Below are positions 18,056 through 26,470 of a DNA stretch of 64,000 bases, piece after piece. Numbering within the stretch: the first letter of the stretch is position 1; the number at the start of each line of letters is the position of its first letter. A program made the translations under genes and the position numbers. A model generated the notes under the pieces. It ran no database searches. It saw only the letters and a program-made list of their open reading frames with translations, and was not told where the DNA came from. This DNA comes from Bradyrhizobium arachidis. Lineage in GTDB: Bacteria; Pseudomonadota; Alphaproteobacteria; Rhizobiales; Xanthobacteraceae. The stretch is taken from NCBI RefSeq assembly GCF_024758505.1, contig NZ_CP077970.1, forward strand, positions 6,820,001 to 6,884,000. Reading direction: 5' to 3'.

Positions 18056-18604
18056 TCACGCGGCCCGTGTGGGCGAGCCGTAGACGCTGCGGTTCCAAGG
18101 CGCGCGCATGAGAATGCGGGCCATGCCGCAAAAGCCAGTGAGGCCGGCCGTGAGCAGCCCGGCGCCGACGAAGGCCGGCACCGCGAAGAACCACGGCGAC
18201 ACAATGAGGCCGAGCAGCGTGCCCACAACGGCAAGACTACCGGCCCCGATCTGCACCTGGCGCTGAAGCTCCGGCGGTTGACGCCGGTCGTTAACGACCG
18301 GCAGGCCCGCCTTGCGCCAGGCGTCGAGCCCGCCTTCGACGATGAAGGCTTCGCAGGATTCGCCAAGCTTCGCGGCAAGCCGGGGCGCGTTGGCCTGAGT
18401 GCGGACGCCGCTTTTGCAGTGAAAGATGACCGACTTGCCCTGATGCACGGCGAGGTCGATCTCGTCGAGCTTCGACAGCGGCAGGTGCCGCGCGCCGGGA
18501 ATCTTCTCGCGGGCGTGCTCATCGTCTTCGCGGATGTCGACCAGGACGGCGCCATTGTCGAGAAGGCGGCGCGCCTCGGCTGGCTTGATCGTGGGTAGTG
18601 ACAT
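18056..18604 (-). CDS. Rhodanese domain fused to a DUF2892-like membrane domain
   Basis: 182 aa. Residues 1-105 form a rhodanese domain (IKPAEARRLLDNGAVLVDIR, catalytic Cys in VIFHCKSGVRT, EGGLDAWRKAGLPV). The C-terminal part has two hydrophobic segments (GSLAVVGTLLGLIVSPWFFA, VPAFVGAGLLTAGLTGFCGM), as in the YgaP-type fusion. It likely moves sulfane sulfur at the membrane. ATG 18604 has GAGGAG 6 bases upstream. It lies between the repressor gene and the exporter in one operon. Confidence 0.9.
   Translation of the reverse strand: MSLPTIKPAEARRLLDNGAVLVDIREDDEHAREKIPGARHLPLSKLDEIDLAVHQGKSVIFHCKSGVRTQANAPRLAAKLGESCEAFIVEGGLDAWRKAGLPVVNDRRQPPELQRQVQIGAGSLAVVGTLLGLIVSPWFFAVPAFVGAGLLTAGLTGFCGMARILMRAPWNRSVYGSPTRAA
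18283..18302. repeat. Perfect 20-bp palindrome in the rhodanese gene
   Basis: GCCGGTCGTTAACGACCGGC equals its own reverse complement. It encodes part of LPVVNDRR, the hinge between the rhodanese and membrane domains. Confidence 0.8.
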
Positions 18605-18627
18605 GATTGGCTCCTCTACTTTCCTGA

Positions 18628-18957
18628 TCAGTTCTTCGCCTTGGTGGGCTTGCAAAACAGCCTATGCAGCGTGGCAAAGAGTTGCTCGATGCGTGGATCG
18701 GCGATGCGATACCAGAGCGTCTGGCTTTCGCGCCGAAAGGTGACGAGGCCCTCCTCGCGCATCCTCGCGAGGTGCTGCGACAGCGCCGATTGCGACAGCC
18801 CCACGGCTTCCGCGAGCGCATTCACGTTGCTCTCGCCGCATTCGACGAGGTTGCATAGGATCATCAGCCGACGCTCGTTGGCGAGCGCGCGCAGAATGTT
18901 GGCGACCTCAACCGCCTGCTTTTCGAAAGTCTCTGGATCGAAGGTCCGGGGGCTCAT
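18628..18957 (-). CDS. bigR: BigR/SqrR-type ArsR-family persulfide-sensing repressor
   Basis: 109 aa, ArsR-fold winged helix: ILRALANERRLMILCNLVEC, then the recognition region VNALAEAVGLSQSALSQHLA and wing EGLVTFRRESQTLWYRI. Cys40 (in VECGES) and Cys102 (in RLFCKP) sit at the two places that form the persulfide bridge in BigR/SqrR, which supports sulfide sensing rather than metal sensing. It heads the rhodanese-exporter operon and is divergent from the persulfide dioxygenase-like gene, so it probably represses both. Confidence 0.85.
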   Translation of the reverse strand: MSPRTFDPETFEKQAVEVANILRALANERRLMILCNLVECGESNVNALAEAVGLSQSALSQHLARMREEGLVTFRRESQTLWYRIADPRIEQLFATLHRLFCKPTKAKN

Positions 18958-19049
18958 TGGCTATCCATTACTTTAGCTATTGCTTATTTAGCTATTACTA
19001 ATATATTTGTCAAGACCAAACGAACTGGTGACATCAGGAGGTTCAAACC
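18958..19049. promoter_or_regulatory. Divergent promoter region with AT-rich repeats, likely BigR operator
   Basis: The only strongly AT-rich stretch in the area separates the repressor from the divergent hydrolase. It holds two direct copies of TTTAGCTATT (18972-18981 and 18987-18996), 15 bases apart, followed by ACTAATATATTTG. BigR operators are AT-rich and overlap the promoter, so this is the expected site. The site AGGAGG lies just before ATG 19050. Confidence 0.65.
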
Positions 19050-19937
19050 ATGTCAGGACAACCCATTATCCGCGCGTTCTTCGACGAGCCGACCAACACG
19101 GTGAGCTATCTGGTCGCCGATCCGGCGACCAAGGAGGCCGCTATCATCGACCCCGTATTTGACTACGACCACAACTCGGGCGAGGTGGACACGCGTTCGG
19201 TCGAGACGATGTCGAAGGCCGCAGAAGAGGCGGGCTACACGATCGAATGGGTCCTCGAGACGCATGCCCATGCCGACCACCTCTCGGGCGCCCCTTTCAT
19301 CAAGGCGAAGACCGGCGCCAAAATCGGCATTGGCGAGCACATCAAGGACGTGCAGCGCATCTTCCGGCCAGTATTCAACGCCACCGACCTGAAGACGGAC
19401 GGCAGTGACTTCGACCATCTCTTCCGGGACGGCGAGCGCTTCAAGATCGGCGGACTCGATGTGGAGGTGATTTACACGCCCGGGCACACGCCCGCCGACG
19501 TCTCTTACAAGATCGAAGAAACCGTGTTCGTCGGCGACACCCTGTTCATGCCGGACTACGGCACGGCGCGCGCAGACTTCCCCGGCGGCGATGCGCACAA
19601 GCTCTACCGGTCAATCAAGCGGCTCCTGGCGCTGCCACCGGAGACGCGGCTGTTCATGTGTCACGACTATAAGGCTCCCGGCCGCGACACCTACGCCTGG
19701 GAGACGACGGTTCGCGAGGAGCGCGAAAAGAATGTCCGGGTCAAGGAGGACGTCACGGAGGATGAGTTCGTGGCCATGCGCCAAGCGCGCGACGCCAAGC
19801 TCTCGGCGCCGAGGTTGCTGCTGCCCTCCATTCAGGTCAACATCCGCGCCGGCAAATTCCCCCCGGCCCAAGCCAACGGAGTACGCTATCTCGCTATTCC
19901 GGTGACGCTGAAGGGAGGAGCGGAGACCTGCGTTTAA
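19050..19937 (+). CDS. blh: Metallo-beta-lactamase-fold persulfide dioxygenase-like protein (Blh type)
   Basis: 295 aa. The metal motif is [12 protein letters not shown] (HxHxDH, about residues 70-75), with further ligands in [25 protein letters not shown] and [10 protein letters not shown]. This matches the ETHE1/Blh group, iron enzymes that oxidise glutathione persulfide to sulfite. Divergence from a BigR-type repressor and the linked rhodanese and TauE genes fit hydrogen sulfide detoxification. Likely cytosolic. ATG 19050 has AGGAGG at good spacing. Confidence 0.9.
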   Translation: MSGQPIIRAFFDEPTNTVSYLVADPATKEAAIIDPVFDYDHNSGEVDTRSVETMSKAAEEAGYTIEWVLETHAHADHLSGAPFIKAKTGAKIGIGEHIKDVQRIFRPVFNATDLKTDGSDFDHLFRDGERFKIGGLDVEVIYTPGHTPADVSYKIEETVFVGDTLFMPDYGTARADFPGGDAHKLYRSIKRLLALPPETRLFMCHDYKAPGRDTYAWETTVREEREKNVRVKEDVTEDEFVAMRQARDAKLSAPRLLLPSIQVNIRAGKFPPAQANGVRYLAIPVTLKGGAETCV

Positions 19938-19951
19938 GCGCAGGCCAGCTG

Positions 19952-20190
19952 CTATGGTGCAACGTCGTTTCGGACGCTGCAAAGAGCGCTGGCATCCCGC
20001 CCTTCGGCACCAAGCTTCCTGGAGATCATCAAGCGGCCATCGTAGTCCGCCGGCGAGACGCCGGCAATTCCTGGCCTCAAGCCACCGCCGACTCGGACCT
20101 AACCAGGCAATGCCAAATCCGAGGATGACGGAGTACCAGATCGAAGCAATTGTAGCATGCCTGCAAACGCTGCGAGCGGACGGTCTCGGT
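19952..20190 (+). pseudogene. Remnant of a c-type cytochrome tail
   Basis: Two frames give [20 protein letters not shown] and [20 protein letters not shown] followed by [15 protein letters not shown]. The second closely follows the end of the intact di-heme cytochrome at 37984-38706 (SNHRRVGPSQAMLKPKLVEY). The heme motif is ruined: the CxxCH expected at WCNV has lost its second Cys and His. The remnant lies directly before the phosphorylase operon. Confidence 0.7.
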
Positions 20191-20248
20191 GAGGCACCCG
20201 CATCGCCGGCGCACCACGACCGCCCCGTGCTGGAGGACAGGTTGCCGG

Positions 20249-20262
20249 TTGATCTGTCGCAA
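20249..20262. promoter_or_regulatory. FixK/FNR-like box before the AMP phosphorylase operon
   Basis: TTGATCTGTCGCAA matches TTGAT-N4-ATCAA at 8 of 10 positions. Its centre is 64.5 bp before ATG 20320, the same distance as the perfect boxes further on. Confidence 0.5.
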
Positions 20263-20319
20263 ATCGGACTCCCCGGCGAGCCCTATTCTAGCTTTGCTGC
20301 GACAAAGAAGTCTCCATTG

Positions 20320-21852
20320 ATGAACGCTATTCCGCCCGGCCACGCCCAGCTCAAATCCCGCCGGGTCAATCTCGACACCGGCCGGGAGAATGTCGTTGTG
20401 ATCTCCCGCCGGTCCACGGCGCTGCGGCCGGACCTGTTTCGAGGCTTTTCCAGGGTTGAGCTGCGCAGCGGCTCGAAGACGCAACTGGCGACAGTGCTTC
20501 TCACCGATGACGACAGCCTGGTCGGGCCCAACGAACTTGGCATGGCGGAGCCCGCGTTCCGGCGCTTTGGGCAGCCGGCGGGCAGCTACATTGCGGTGAC
20601 CCCTGCCCCCTCCCCGCCAAGTCTGGACGCGGTTCGCGCCAAGATTCAGGGCAAGACGCTGGAGCCTCCCGAGATCGGCGCAATTGTCGACGATCTCGCG
20701 CATTATCGCTATTCGGATATGGAAATCGCCGCGTTTCTCGTCAGCTCCGCCAATTTCATGACATCTGGCGAGCTAATCGCTCTTACGGAGGCCATGGCCA
20801 GAGCCGGAACGCAGCTCAGATGGAATGCCAGGACCGTCGTCGACAAGCATTGTATTGGAGGCATTCCCGGCAATCGCACATCGATGATCGTGGTCCCGAT
20901 TGTGGCCGCGCATGGACTGACAATCCCGAAGACGTCGTCTCGCGCGATCACGTCTCCCGCTGGAACGGCCGACACCATGGAGGTGCTGGCCCGGGTCGAC
21001 CTCAGTGTCGAAGCGATGAAGGAGGTCGTCGCGTCATGCAATGGCTGCCTCGCATGGGGCGGGCATGTCAATCTCTCGCCGGCAGACGACATCCTGATCA
21101 GCGTCGAGCGACCGCTGGCGCTGGATACGCACGAGCAGATGGTTGCATCAATTGTGTCGAAGAAGCTGGCCGCGGGCTCGACGCATCTTCTCATCGACCT
21201 TCCGGTGGGACCCAATGCCAAGCTCACGACTGCATCGCAGGCTATGCGACTTCGCAAGCTGTTTCAGTTCGTTGGCGATCGTTTTGGCCTCGAAGTGGAG
21301 GTCGTGACCACCGATGGACGGCAGCCCATCGGCAGCGGTATCGGCCCGGCGCTTGAGGCACATGACGTGATGGCAGTGCTCGCTAATGAGCCCCGGGCCC
21401 CGCGCGATCTCCGCGAGAAGTCGCTACGCCTTGCCGCCCACCTTCTGGAACACGACCCTGACTTGCGCGGAGGAGCTGGCTATGCACGTGCAAGCGAGCT
21501 GCTGGAGAGCGGGGCAGCGCTTCGACAGATGGTGAAGATCATCGAGGCCCAGGGCCCTGCGCTTTCCGCGAGCGAAATCGGTAGCCTTACCATCGACATT
21601 CACGCCGCAAGAGATGGTGTCGTCTCAGCGATCGATTGCTTGCGTCTTAACCGGCTGGCGCGCACGGCAGGCGCCCCGCTCGACAAGGGCGCAGGTATCA
21701 ACTTGTTCAAGAAGATCGGCAATCGGGTCGAGCAAGGAGAGCCGCTCTATCGCATTCACGCGTTCGAGCCCTCGGGGTTTGACCTTGCTGTCGGCATGGC
21801 TCAGCTGGACTCTGCTTACCAGATCGAACCGCAAGCCGGGGCAGCACCATGA
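20320..21852 (+). CDS. AMP phosphorylase / thymidine phosphorylase-family enzyme
   Basis: 510 aa, the length of the archaeal-type AMP phosphorylase branch of the DeoA family. Conserved motifs are [20 protein letters not shown] and [20 protein letters not shown] (phosphate and base binding), plus a C-terminal barrel-like domain. The expected reaction is phosphorolysis of a nucleotide or nucleoside to a free base and a phosphorylated sugar. ATG 20320 is chosen because homology begins there and the upstream sequence is a cytochrome remnant. The next gene overlaps by 4 bases, making a three-gene operon behind a FixK-like box. Confidence 0.85.
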   Translation: MNAIPPGHAQLKSRRVNLDTGRENVVVISRRSTALRPDLFRGFSRVELRSGSKTQLATVLLTDDDSLVGPNELGMAEPAFRRFGQPAGSYIAVTPAPSPPSLDAVRAKIQGKTLEPPEIGAIVDDLAHYRYSDMEIAAFLVSSANFMTSGELIALTEAMARAGTQLRWNARTVVDKHCIGGIPGNRTSMIVVPIVAAHGLTIPKTSSRAITSPAGTADTMEVLARVDLSVEAMKEVVASCNGCLAWGGHVNLSPADDILISVERPLALDTHEQMVASIVSKKLAAGSTHLLIDLPVGPNAKLTTASQAMRLRKLFQFVGDRFGLEVEVVTTDGRQPIGSGIGPALEAHDVMAVLANEPRAPRDLREKSLRLAAHLLEHDPDLRGGAGYARASELLESGAALRQMVKIIEAQGPALSASEIGSLTIDIHAARDGVVSAIDCLRLNRLARTAGAPLDKGAGINLFKKIGNRVEQGEPLYRIHAFEPSGFDLAVGMAQLDSAYQIEPQAGAAP

Positions 21853-22769
21853 TCCGGAGTGCAGTTCAATGGCTGCCCACTTCCACCCATTTCGGGCCTC
21901 GGCTTGCTGAAACTCTGGGTATTGTCGGCCATGAAATCATCCTACATCGATTTCCCGATGGGGAGCTGCGGGCAACCGTCGGCCCGGCGGCGATCACCAC
22001 GATAGTCTGTTGCTCACTCAATCAACCCAATGAAAAGCTTATTGCGCTGCTGTTCGCTGCGGAGGCCTTGCGGCGCAACGGCGCCAAGCGGCTCGTGCTC
22101 GTTTCGCCTTATCTCGGTTACATGCGCCAGGACGCAGCGTTCCATCCGGGTGAGGCGATCAGTCAGCACGCAATCGGTGCTCTCCTCGCAAGTACCTTCG
22201 ATCGCGTCATCACGGTTGACGCACATCTCCATCGCACGCCCAGCCTCGCCAGCGTTTTCCCTGGAATTGAAGCGGACAATCTGTCGGCTGCCCCTGCGAT
22301 CGAGGCTTTTCTTCGTACCGAAACAGTCGCTCCGACGGCGGTCGTGGTTGGCCCCGATGAAGAGTCACGCACCTGGGTGGCCGAAATTGCCGGCCGTCTC
22401 GGACTTTCGTACAGCGTGGCGCGAAAAGTACGACGGAGTGATCAATCGGTGCAGATCGCATTCACAGATGCGACGCTGTTCGCCGGCCGTCCGGTGTTCT
22501 TCATCGACGACATCGTGTCGTCCGGCGGGACGCTTACCGCCTGTGCGGAAGCTCTTGCCGCGTCAGGACCCTCTTCTGTCGAAGCCATCATCGTCCACGC
22601 ACTATTTCCGCCGACGCTTATGACAGAGTTCGGTCGCGCCGGCATCCGTTCCATCCGATCCACCAACAGCGCGCCACATCCAACCAACGCCATCAGCCTC
22701 GACGATCTTCTCGCTCGCGCATTGCGGCGGGAGGTGGTTGGCATACCGGAGAGTGGGAGCCCCCCGTGA
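21849..22769 (+). CDS. Ribose-phosphate pyrophosphokinase-like protein
   Basis: 306 aa, slightly shorter than typical Prs. It has the N-terminal phosphoribosyltransferase fold ([25 protein letters not shown]), the metal/ATP region [12 protein letters not shown] and the PRPP loop [19 protein letters not shown]. It is probably an accessory paralogue, not the housekeeping enzyme, given its place between AMP phosphorylase and a nuclease. It overlaps both neighbours by 4 bases (ATGA and GTGA), so translation is coupled. The predicted product is PRPP from a ribose phosphate and ATP. Confidence 0.85.
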   Translation: MIRSAVQWLPTSTHFGPRLAETLGIVGHEIILHRFPDGELRATVGPAAITTIVCCSLNQPNEKLIALLFAAEALRRNGAKRLVLVSPYLGYMRQDAAFHPGEAISQHAIGALLASTFDRVITVDAHLHRTPSLASVFPGIEADNLSAAPAIEAFLRTETVAPTAVVVGPDEESRTWVAEIAGRLGLSYSVARKVRRSDQSVQIAFTDATLFAGRPVFFIDDIVSSGGTLTACAEALAASGPSSVEAIIVHALFPPTLMTEFGRAGIRSIRSTNSAPHPTNAISLDDLLARALRREVVGIPESGSPP

Positions 22770-24361
22770 ACGTTACTGTCCAGTTTTGTGGCGCCGCCCG
22801 CACCGTTACCGGCTCCTGCTATCTCTTCAATACGCCCACAGGACGACTCCTGGTGGATTGCGGGCTGTTCCAGGGACAAAAAACGTTGAAAGCGCTGAAT
22901 TATAGCGCGTTCCCGTTTCGCCCGGCGGACATCGATGCCGTATTGCTGACACACGCCCACATCGACCACAGCGGGCTCTTGCCGAAGCTGAAGCGCGAAG
23001 GCTTTTCAGGCCCGATCCTGGCAACGCGCGGCACTATCGAGCTCTGCTCCTATATGCTTCCCGATGCGGGCAACATCCAGGAAACGGAGGTTGCCGCCCT
23101 GAACCGCCGGAACGCAGCCCGAGGACGGGCCGCCGTCACGCCCATCTACACGCAGGCCGATGCGATTGCGACGCTCGATGCCTTGCGGCCGATCGAGTAC
23201 CAGGCATGGTACACGGTGATACCGGGCGTGCGCGCCCGCTACTGGAATGCCGGCCATTTGCTTGGCTCGGCTTCGATCGAGTTGGAATTCGCCGATCAAG
23301 GCAGAAACGGAGGGCCGTTGCGTGTCTTGATGTCGGGTGACATCGGCCCAGATGCCAAACTGCTGGAGCCGGATCCGGAGGGCCCGACCAACCTCGATTA
23401 CGTGTTCTGCGAGTCGACCTATGGCGATAGCGACCGCCCGTCCACAACGCACGCACTGCGTCGCTCGCACCTCGCCCAGGAGGTGCGCGATGCCGCCAGC
23501 GGACGCGGCGCGCTGCTGATCCCTGCTTTTGCGGTAGAACGGACCCAAGAGCTGATCGTCGATTTGGCCGACTTGATGACCCGTGGTGAGATTCCGACCG
23601 CACCGATCTTCCTCGATTCGCCTTTGGCGATCCGTGCGACGGAAGTCTTCCGGAATAACGCGGCCAGCCTTGACCCAACCGTGGATCTGGACCGGCTTCT
23701 GACTTCCAGTCAGTTGCACTTCACGGAAACCGTCGACGAGAGCAAGTCGATCGCCAGGCTCACCGGCTTTCACATCATCATTGCCGCAAGCGGAATGTGC
23801 GACGCCGGCCGCATCCGCCATCATCTGAAGCGCTGGTTGTGGCGCAGGGAGGGCACGGTCCTGCTCGCGGGATTCCAGGCTCAAGGCACCCTGGGCCGCT
23901 TCCTGCACGATGGCGCAAAGGCGGTGAGGATCCAAGGCGAGGAGATCAAGGTCGCCGCGAGAATTCGATATATCGACGAATACTCCGGGCACGCCGACGG
24001 TCCGGAACTCGCGCGCTGGATTGCCGCGCGGCGCCCCATTCATCGTGGTCTGTTCATTGTGCACGGGGAAGAACACGCGCTCGGAGGCCTTCTGAACCGG
24101 ATCGCCGAGCGAACCGTTCCAACCGCGCAGATTTTCACGCCGATGCTGGACGACGTCTACGACCTATCGACTGCTGCGCCGACACCGATCGACGTTGCTT
24201 GCCGCCGCAGGCTCACTCTCGATGCGGTCGTCAACCTTGATTGGCACAACGATATGTCCAAACTGCTCCTCGATATCAATGACCAGATCGAGGCCGCAGC
24301 AGACGATCGAGCGCGCGGCGTCATCGTCCGGAAGCTGCGAAGAGCGCTCGCAGGGCCATAA
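22766..24361 (+). CDS. Beta-CASP metallo-beta-lactamase RNase-like protein
   Basis: 531 aa. The N-terminal metallo-beta-lactamase domain has LLTHAHIDHSGLLPKL (HxHxDH) and WNAGHLLGSASIEL. The beta-CASP part has FCESTYGDSDR, IAASGMCDAGRIRHHLKRWL and YSGHADGPELARW. This is the RNA-processing exonuclease/CPSF-like group. GTG 22766 overlaps the stop of the PRPP synthetase gene. Together the three genes suggest a route from RNA through nucleotides to PRPP, which is inference. Confidence 0.88.
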   Translation: MNVTVQFCGAARTVTGSCYLFNTPTGRLLVDCGLFQGQKTLKALNYSAFPFRPADIDAVLLTHAHIDHSGLLPKLKREGFSGPILATRGTIELCSYMLPDAGNIQETEVAALNRRNAARGRAAVTPIYTQADAIATLDALRPIEYQAWYTVIPGVRARYWNAGHLLGSASIELEFADQGRNGGPLRVLMSGDIGPDAKLLEPDPEGPTNLDYVFCESTYGDSDRPSTTHALRRSHLAQEVRDAASGRGALLIPAFAVERTQELIVDLADLMTRGEIPTAPIFLDSPLAIRATEVFRNNAASLDPTVDLDRLLTSSQLHFTETVDESKSIARLTGFHIIIAASGMCDAGRIRHHLKRWLWRREGTVLLAGFQAQGTLGRFLHDGAKAVRIQGEEIKVAARIRYIDEYSGHADGPELARWIAARRPIHRGLFIVHGEEHALGGLLNRIAERTVPTAQIFTPMLDDVYDLSTAAPTPIDVACRRRLTLDAVVNLDWHNDMSKLLLDINDQIEAAADDRARGVIVRKLRRALAGP

Positions 24362-24390
24362 GTGGTGCGCGCTGATCCCCACTGGACTGC

Positions 24391-24861
24391 CTATTCCCTC
24401 AAGACTTGCCCAGGCTCCCTAAGACAGCTCTCTAGCGCTGTGAGCATTTGCATCCGACCAACGATGCCCACGACCTTTCTCTTGCGGAGCACCGGCACCT
24501 GCGAGACCTGGTAGACATCCATTTCCTTGACGACAGCATCGATCGTGGCATTCTCGTCGACGCAAACGGGATGACGGCTCATGACTGCTTCGACCCGCAG
24601 TCCCCTCGTTCGCTCACGAGCGAGTTCGCCTTCCTGCTTTCCCAAGAGCCATTCGAGCCAACACCCCTCAGGATAGGTGACGCCCAACTCGCGACGATGG
24701 AGGAAGTCGCCTTCGGCAATGATGTCGACCAAGGCCCCTTCATTATCGAGGACCGGCAGGCCGCGTTGATTGGTCTCAAGCAGCAGGTGGAGGGCCTCCA
24801 GCAGCGGCGCTTCCGGCTTCACAGTTGCGAACGAAGTCCGCATGATATCTGACGCCCGCAT
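24391..24861 (-). CDS. CBS-domain pair protein
   Basis: 156 aa with two CBS motifs: MRASDIMRTSFATVKPEAPL to GLPVLDNEGALVDIIAEGDF (residues 1-55) and VEAVMSRHPVCVDENATIDA to QVPVLRKRKVVGIVGRMQML (residues 90-145). Such pairs bind adenine nucleotides and sense energy state. It is convergent with the RNase operon and related to the CBS-BON protein at 26471. A weak FixK-like half site lies 55 bp upstream (24910-24923, 7 of 10). Confidence 0.85.
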   Translation of the reverse strand: MRASDIMRTSFATVKPEAPLLEALHLLLETNQRGLPVLDNEGALVDIIAEGDFLHRRELGVTYPEGCWLEWLLGKQEGELARERTRGLRVEAVMSRHPVCVDENATIDAVVKEMDVYQVSQVPVLRKRKVVGIVGRMQMLTALESCLREPGQVLRE

Positions 24862-24950
24862 TGCTTCTCTTCCATCGGAACCGTGCCTCGATCCTCACAA
24901 TTGCGGCACTGAGTAGCCATCAATCGAGCTGAATAGAAGGGCGTTGCGGC

Positions 24951-25747
24951 CTAGTGGGCCATCAGCAAGCAGACTCGCGCCTGTTGCAGCAAGCTTTGCG
25001 TCATGCCACCAAATATCCATTCGCCCAACCTGCTATGTCCATAACCTCCGGTAACGATGAGGTCGGCGCCGACGTCCGTAGCCAGGCGAATGAGATAGCC
25101 AGCATCCAGCTCCGCTGTATGCACGCGGACCTCGTGCTCGCAGCTCACACCGTGCTTTTCGAGATAGTTGGCCACATCCCGTACCCGGCGATGTGCCGCA
25201 TCTTGTTCGTCCGATGTGCAGATTTCGGCGATTGTGACCTTCGATGCCCGCGTTAAAAACGGCAGCGCTTCGCGAACGGCGAGACGCGCTTCCCGAGTAT
25301 CCTTCCAACCGATCACGATGCGATCGCCAGCCAGTTCGGTCACACCGTCCGGCACCGAAAGCGTGGGACGGCCCATCCGCAGCATGGTGCCGGCGGAATC
25401 GAGATACCGGGAGTAATTGGCCTTGAGCTGCCTGCGCTTGACGACGATAAGGTCAGCAGCCCTGGCCTGCTCAACCAGAAACTCGGTCGGAAATGCGATT
25501 GCCGAGCGCCATTCCACCTTCTCACTCGGCAGGCGGACAATCCGCCTGAACCACGCCTCTTTGGCCGAGAGCTGCGCCCGTATGCGATCGAGGTCCTCTG
25601 GCGTTGTCTCCTCTATGATGACGCCCTCGGCCACGAACGGGGGCTCTGTTGCGACCGCCGAGATACCGACAATGGACGCCCCAAATCCGCGCGCGATACC
25701 TTCTGCTGCTCTGGATCGACGTAGACCATGAGGCTGGCAAAAGACAT
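24951..25747 (-). pseudogene. Tandem universal stress protein with an N-terminal frameshift
   Basis: Two UspA-like halves can be read. The second contains DRIVIGWKDTREARLAVREA and LIVTGGYGHSRLGEWIFGGM, the G-x2-G-x9-G(S/T) nucleotide motif. The true start is ATG 25747 (MSFASLMVYVDPEQQ), with GGAG upstream and a FixK box 66 bp before it. After PEQQ the frame is lost, and AEGIARGFGASIVGISAVAT continues in another frame, apparently after a deletion of about ten residues near 25700. The upstream start of the second frame would overlap the FixK box, which argues against it. A shortened product remains possible. Confidence 0.65.
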
Positions 25748-25806
25748 GTCCGTGCTCCGATAGCTGACGCAATAGCCCTTTATCCTGCATCCGGCCATTT
25801 CCGGGC

Positions 25807-25820
25807 TTGATGCACATCAA
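25807..25820. promoter_or_regulatory. Perfect FixK/FNR box before the universal stress gene
   Basis: TTGATGCACATCAA matches TTGAT-N4-ATCAA at 10 of 10 positions. Its centre is 66.5 bp before ATG 25747 on the minus strand. Confidence 0.85.
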
Positions 25821-25897
25821 GCGAGTATGACTGCCTGCCAGGCTTCGCTGTCATCGGAAGCGCCCCACGCGGACTTCTCGCACGCGAGCGACCTGCC

Positions 25898-26344
25898 CTA
25901 TTCGTCCCGCAGATGCTTTTCGATGTCGCCGACCGGGTGCCTGGTAAGGTCCTTGGCAAGCTCCGCCACGATCCGGCGCTTCACATCAGGATGGAAATCC
26001 GACCGCAGCGCCGCCAGCGTTCGCGGCGGTGCGACGATGATCAGTGCGGTCGAAGGCTCGCCGCGTACAATGCGTTCCACGGCAGCCGCCACCTGCTTCA
26101 CAAAGCGGAGCTCCTCGAGCTCATGCCAATCGGTCATCTCCACGGCGCTTCTCTGCCCGCTATGCCAGGCTTTGCTCACCCGGCCGGGCCGATCGCTTCC
26201 CTGGTCGTGAGCCGGCGGGTTCTGATCCTCGAAGGCGGATTCCACCTTCAAATTCGGGAACTTCTCGTCGCCTTCGTTCCGGAAGAATAGCGCCTTTCGC
26301 CCGTCGCCGACGAACACTACGGCACGATGCGGTATCTTGGTCAT
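25898..26344 (-). CDS. Host attachment protein-family (baeRF-like) protein
   Basis: 148 aa. Begins MTKIPHRAVVFVGDGRKALF, continues VESAFEDQNPPAHDQGSDRP and FVKQVAAAVERIVRGEPSTA, and ends HPVGDIEKHLRD, all typical of the Host_attach family. That family was first linked to plant attachment in Agrobacterium but resembles release-factor-like proteins. ATG 26344 has GGGAGG upstream; longer starts extend across the FixK box. It is divergent from the CBS-BON gene, sharing one box centred 62.5 bp from its start. Confidence 0.85.
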   Translation of the reverse strand: MTKIPHRAVVFVGDGRKALFFRNEGDEKFPNLKVESAFEDQNPPAHDQGSDRPGRVSKAWHSGQRSAVEMTDWHELEELRFVKQVAAAVERIVRGEPSTALIIVAPPRTLAALRSDFHPDVKRRIVAELAKDLTRHPVGDIEKHLRDE

Positions 26345-26399
26345 TCGGACTTCCTCCCTCGGAGGTCGATCATTCTGACCGTTCGGCAGGTGCTGTCGC

Positions 26400-26413
26400 T
26401 TGATCTCAATCAA
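26400..26413. promoter_or_regulatory. Perfect FixK/FNR box shared by divergent genes
   Basis: TTGATCTCAATCAA (10 of 10) lies between the divergent genes, centred 62.5 bp from ATG 26344 and 64.5 bp from ATG 26471. One dimer could activate both directions. Confidence 0.85.
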
Positions 26414-26470
26414 TCTCGACCGCTCCCAATCCGGCAAGATGCCGACTGAACGATTGATACGGAGGTCGTC

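Noticed and set aside
17074..18111. 345-codon open frame on the plus strand
   Set aside because: Antisense to the TauE exporter; its translation is charged, low-complexity and without motifs.
19954..20319. N-terminal extension of the AMP phosphorylase
   Set aside because: The extension translates a cytochrome remnant and would read through the FixK-like box. Homology begins at ATG 20320.
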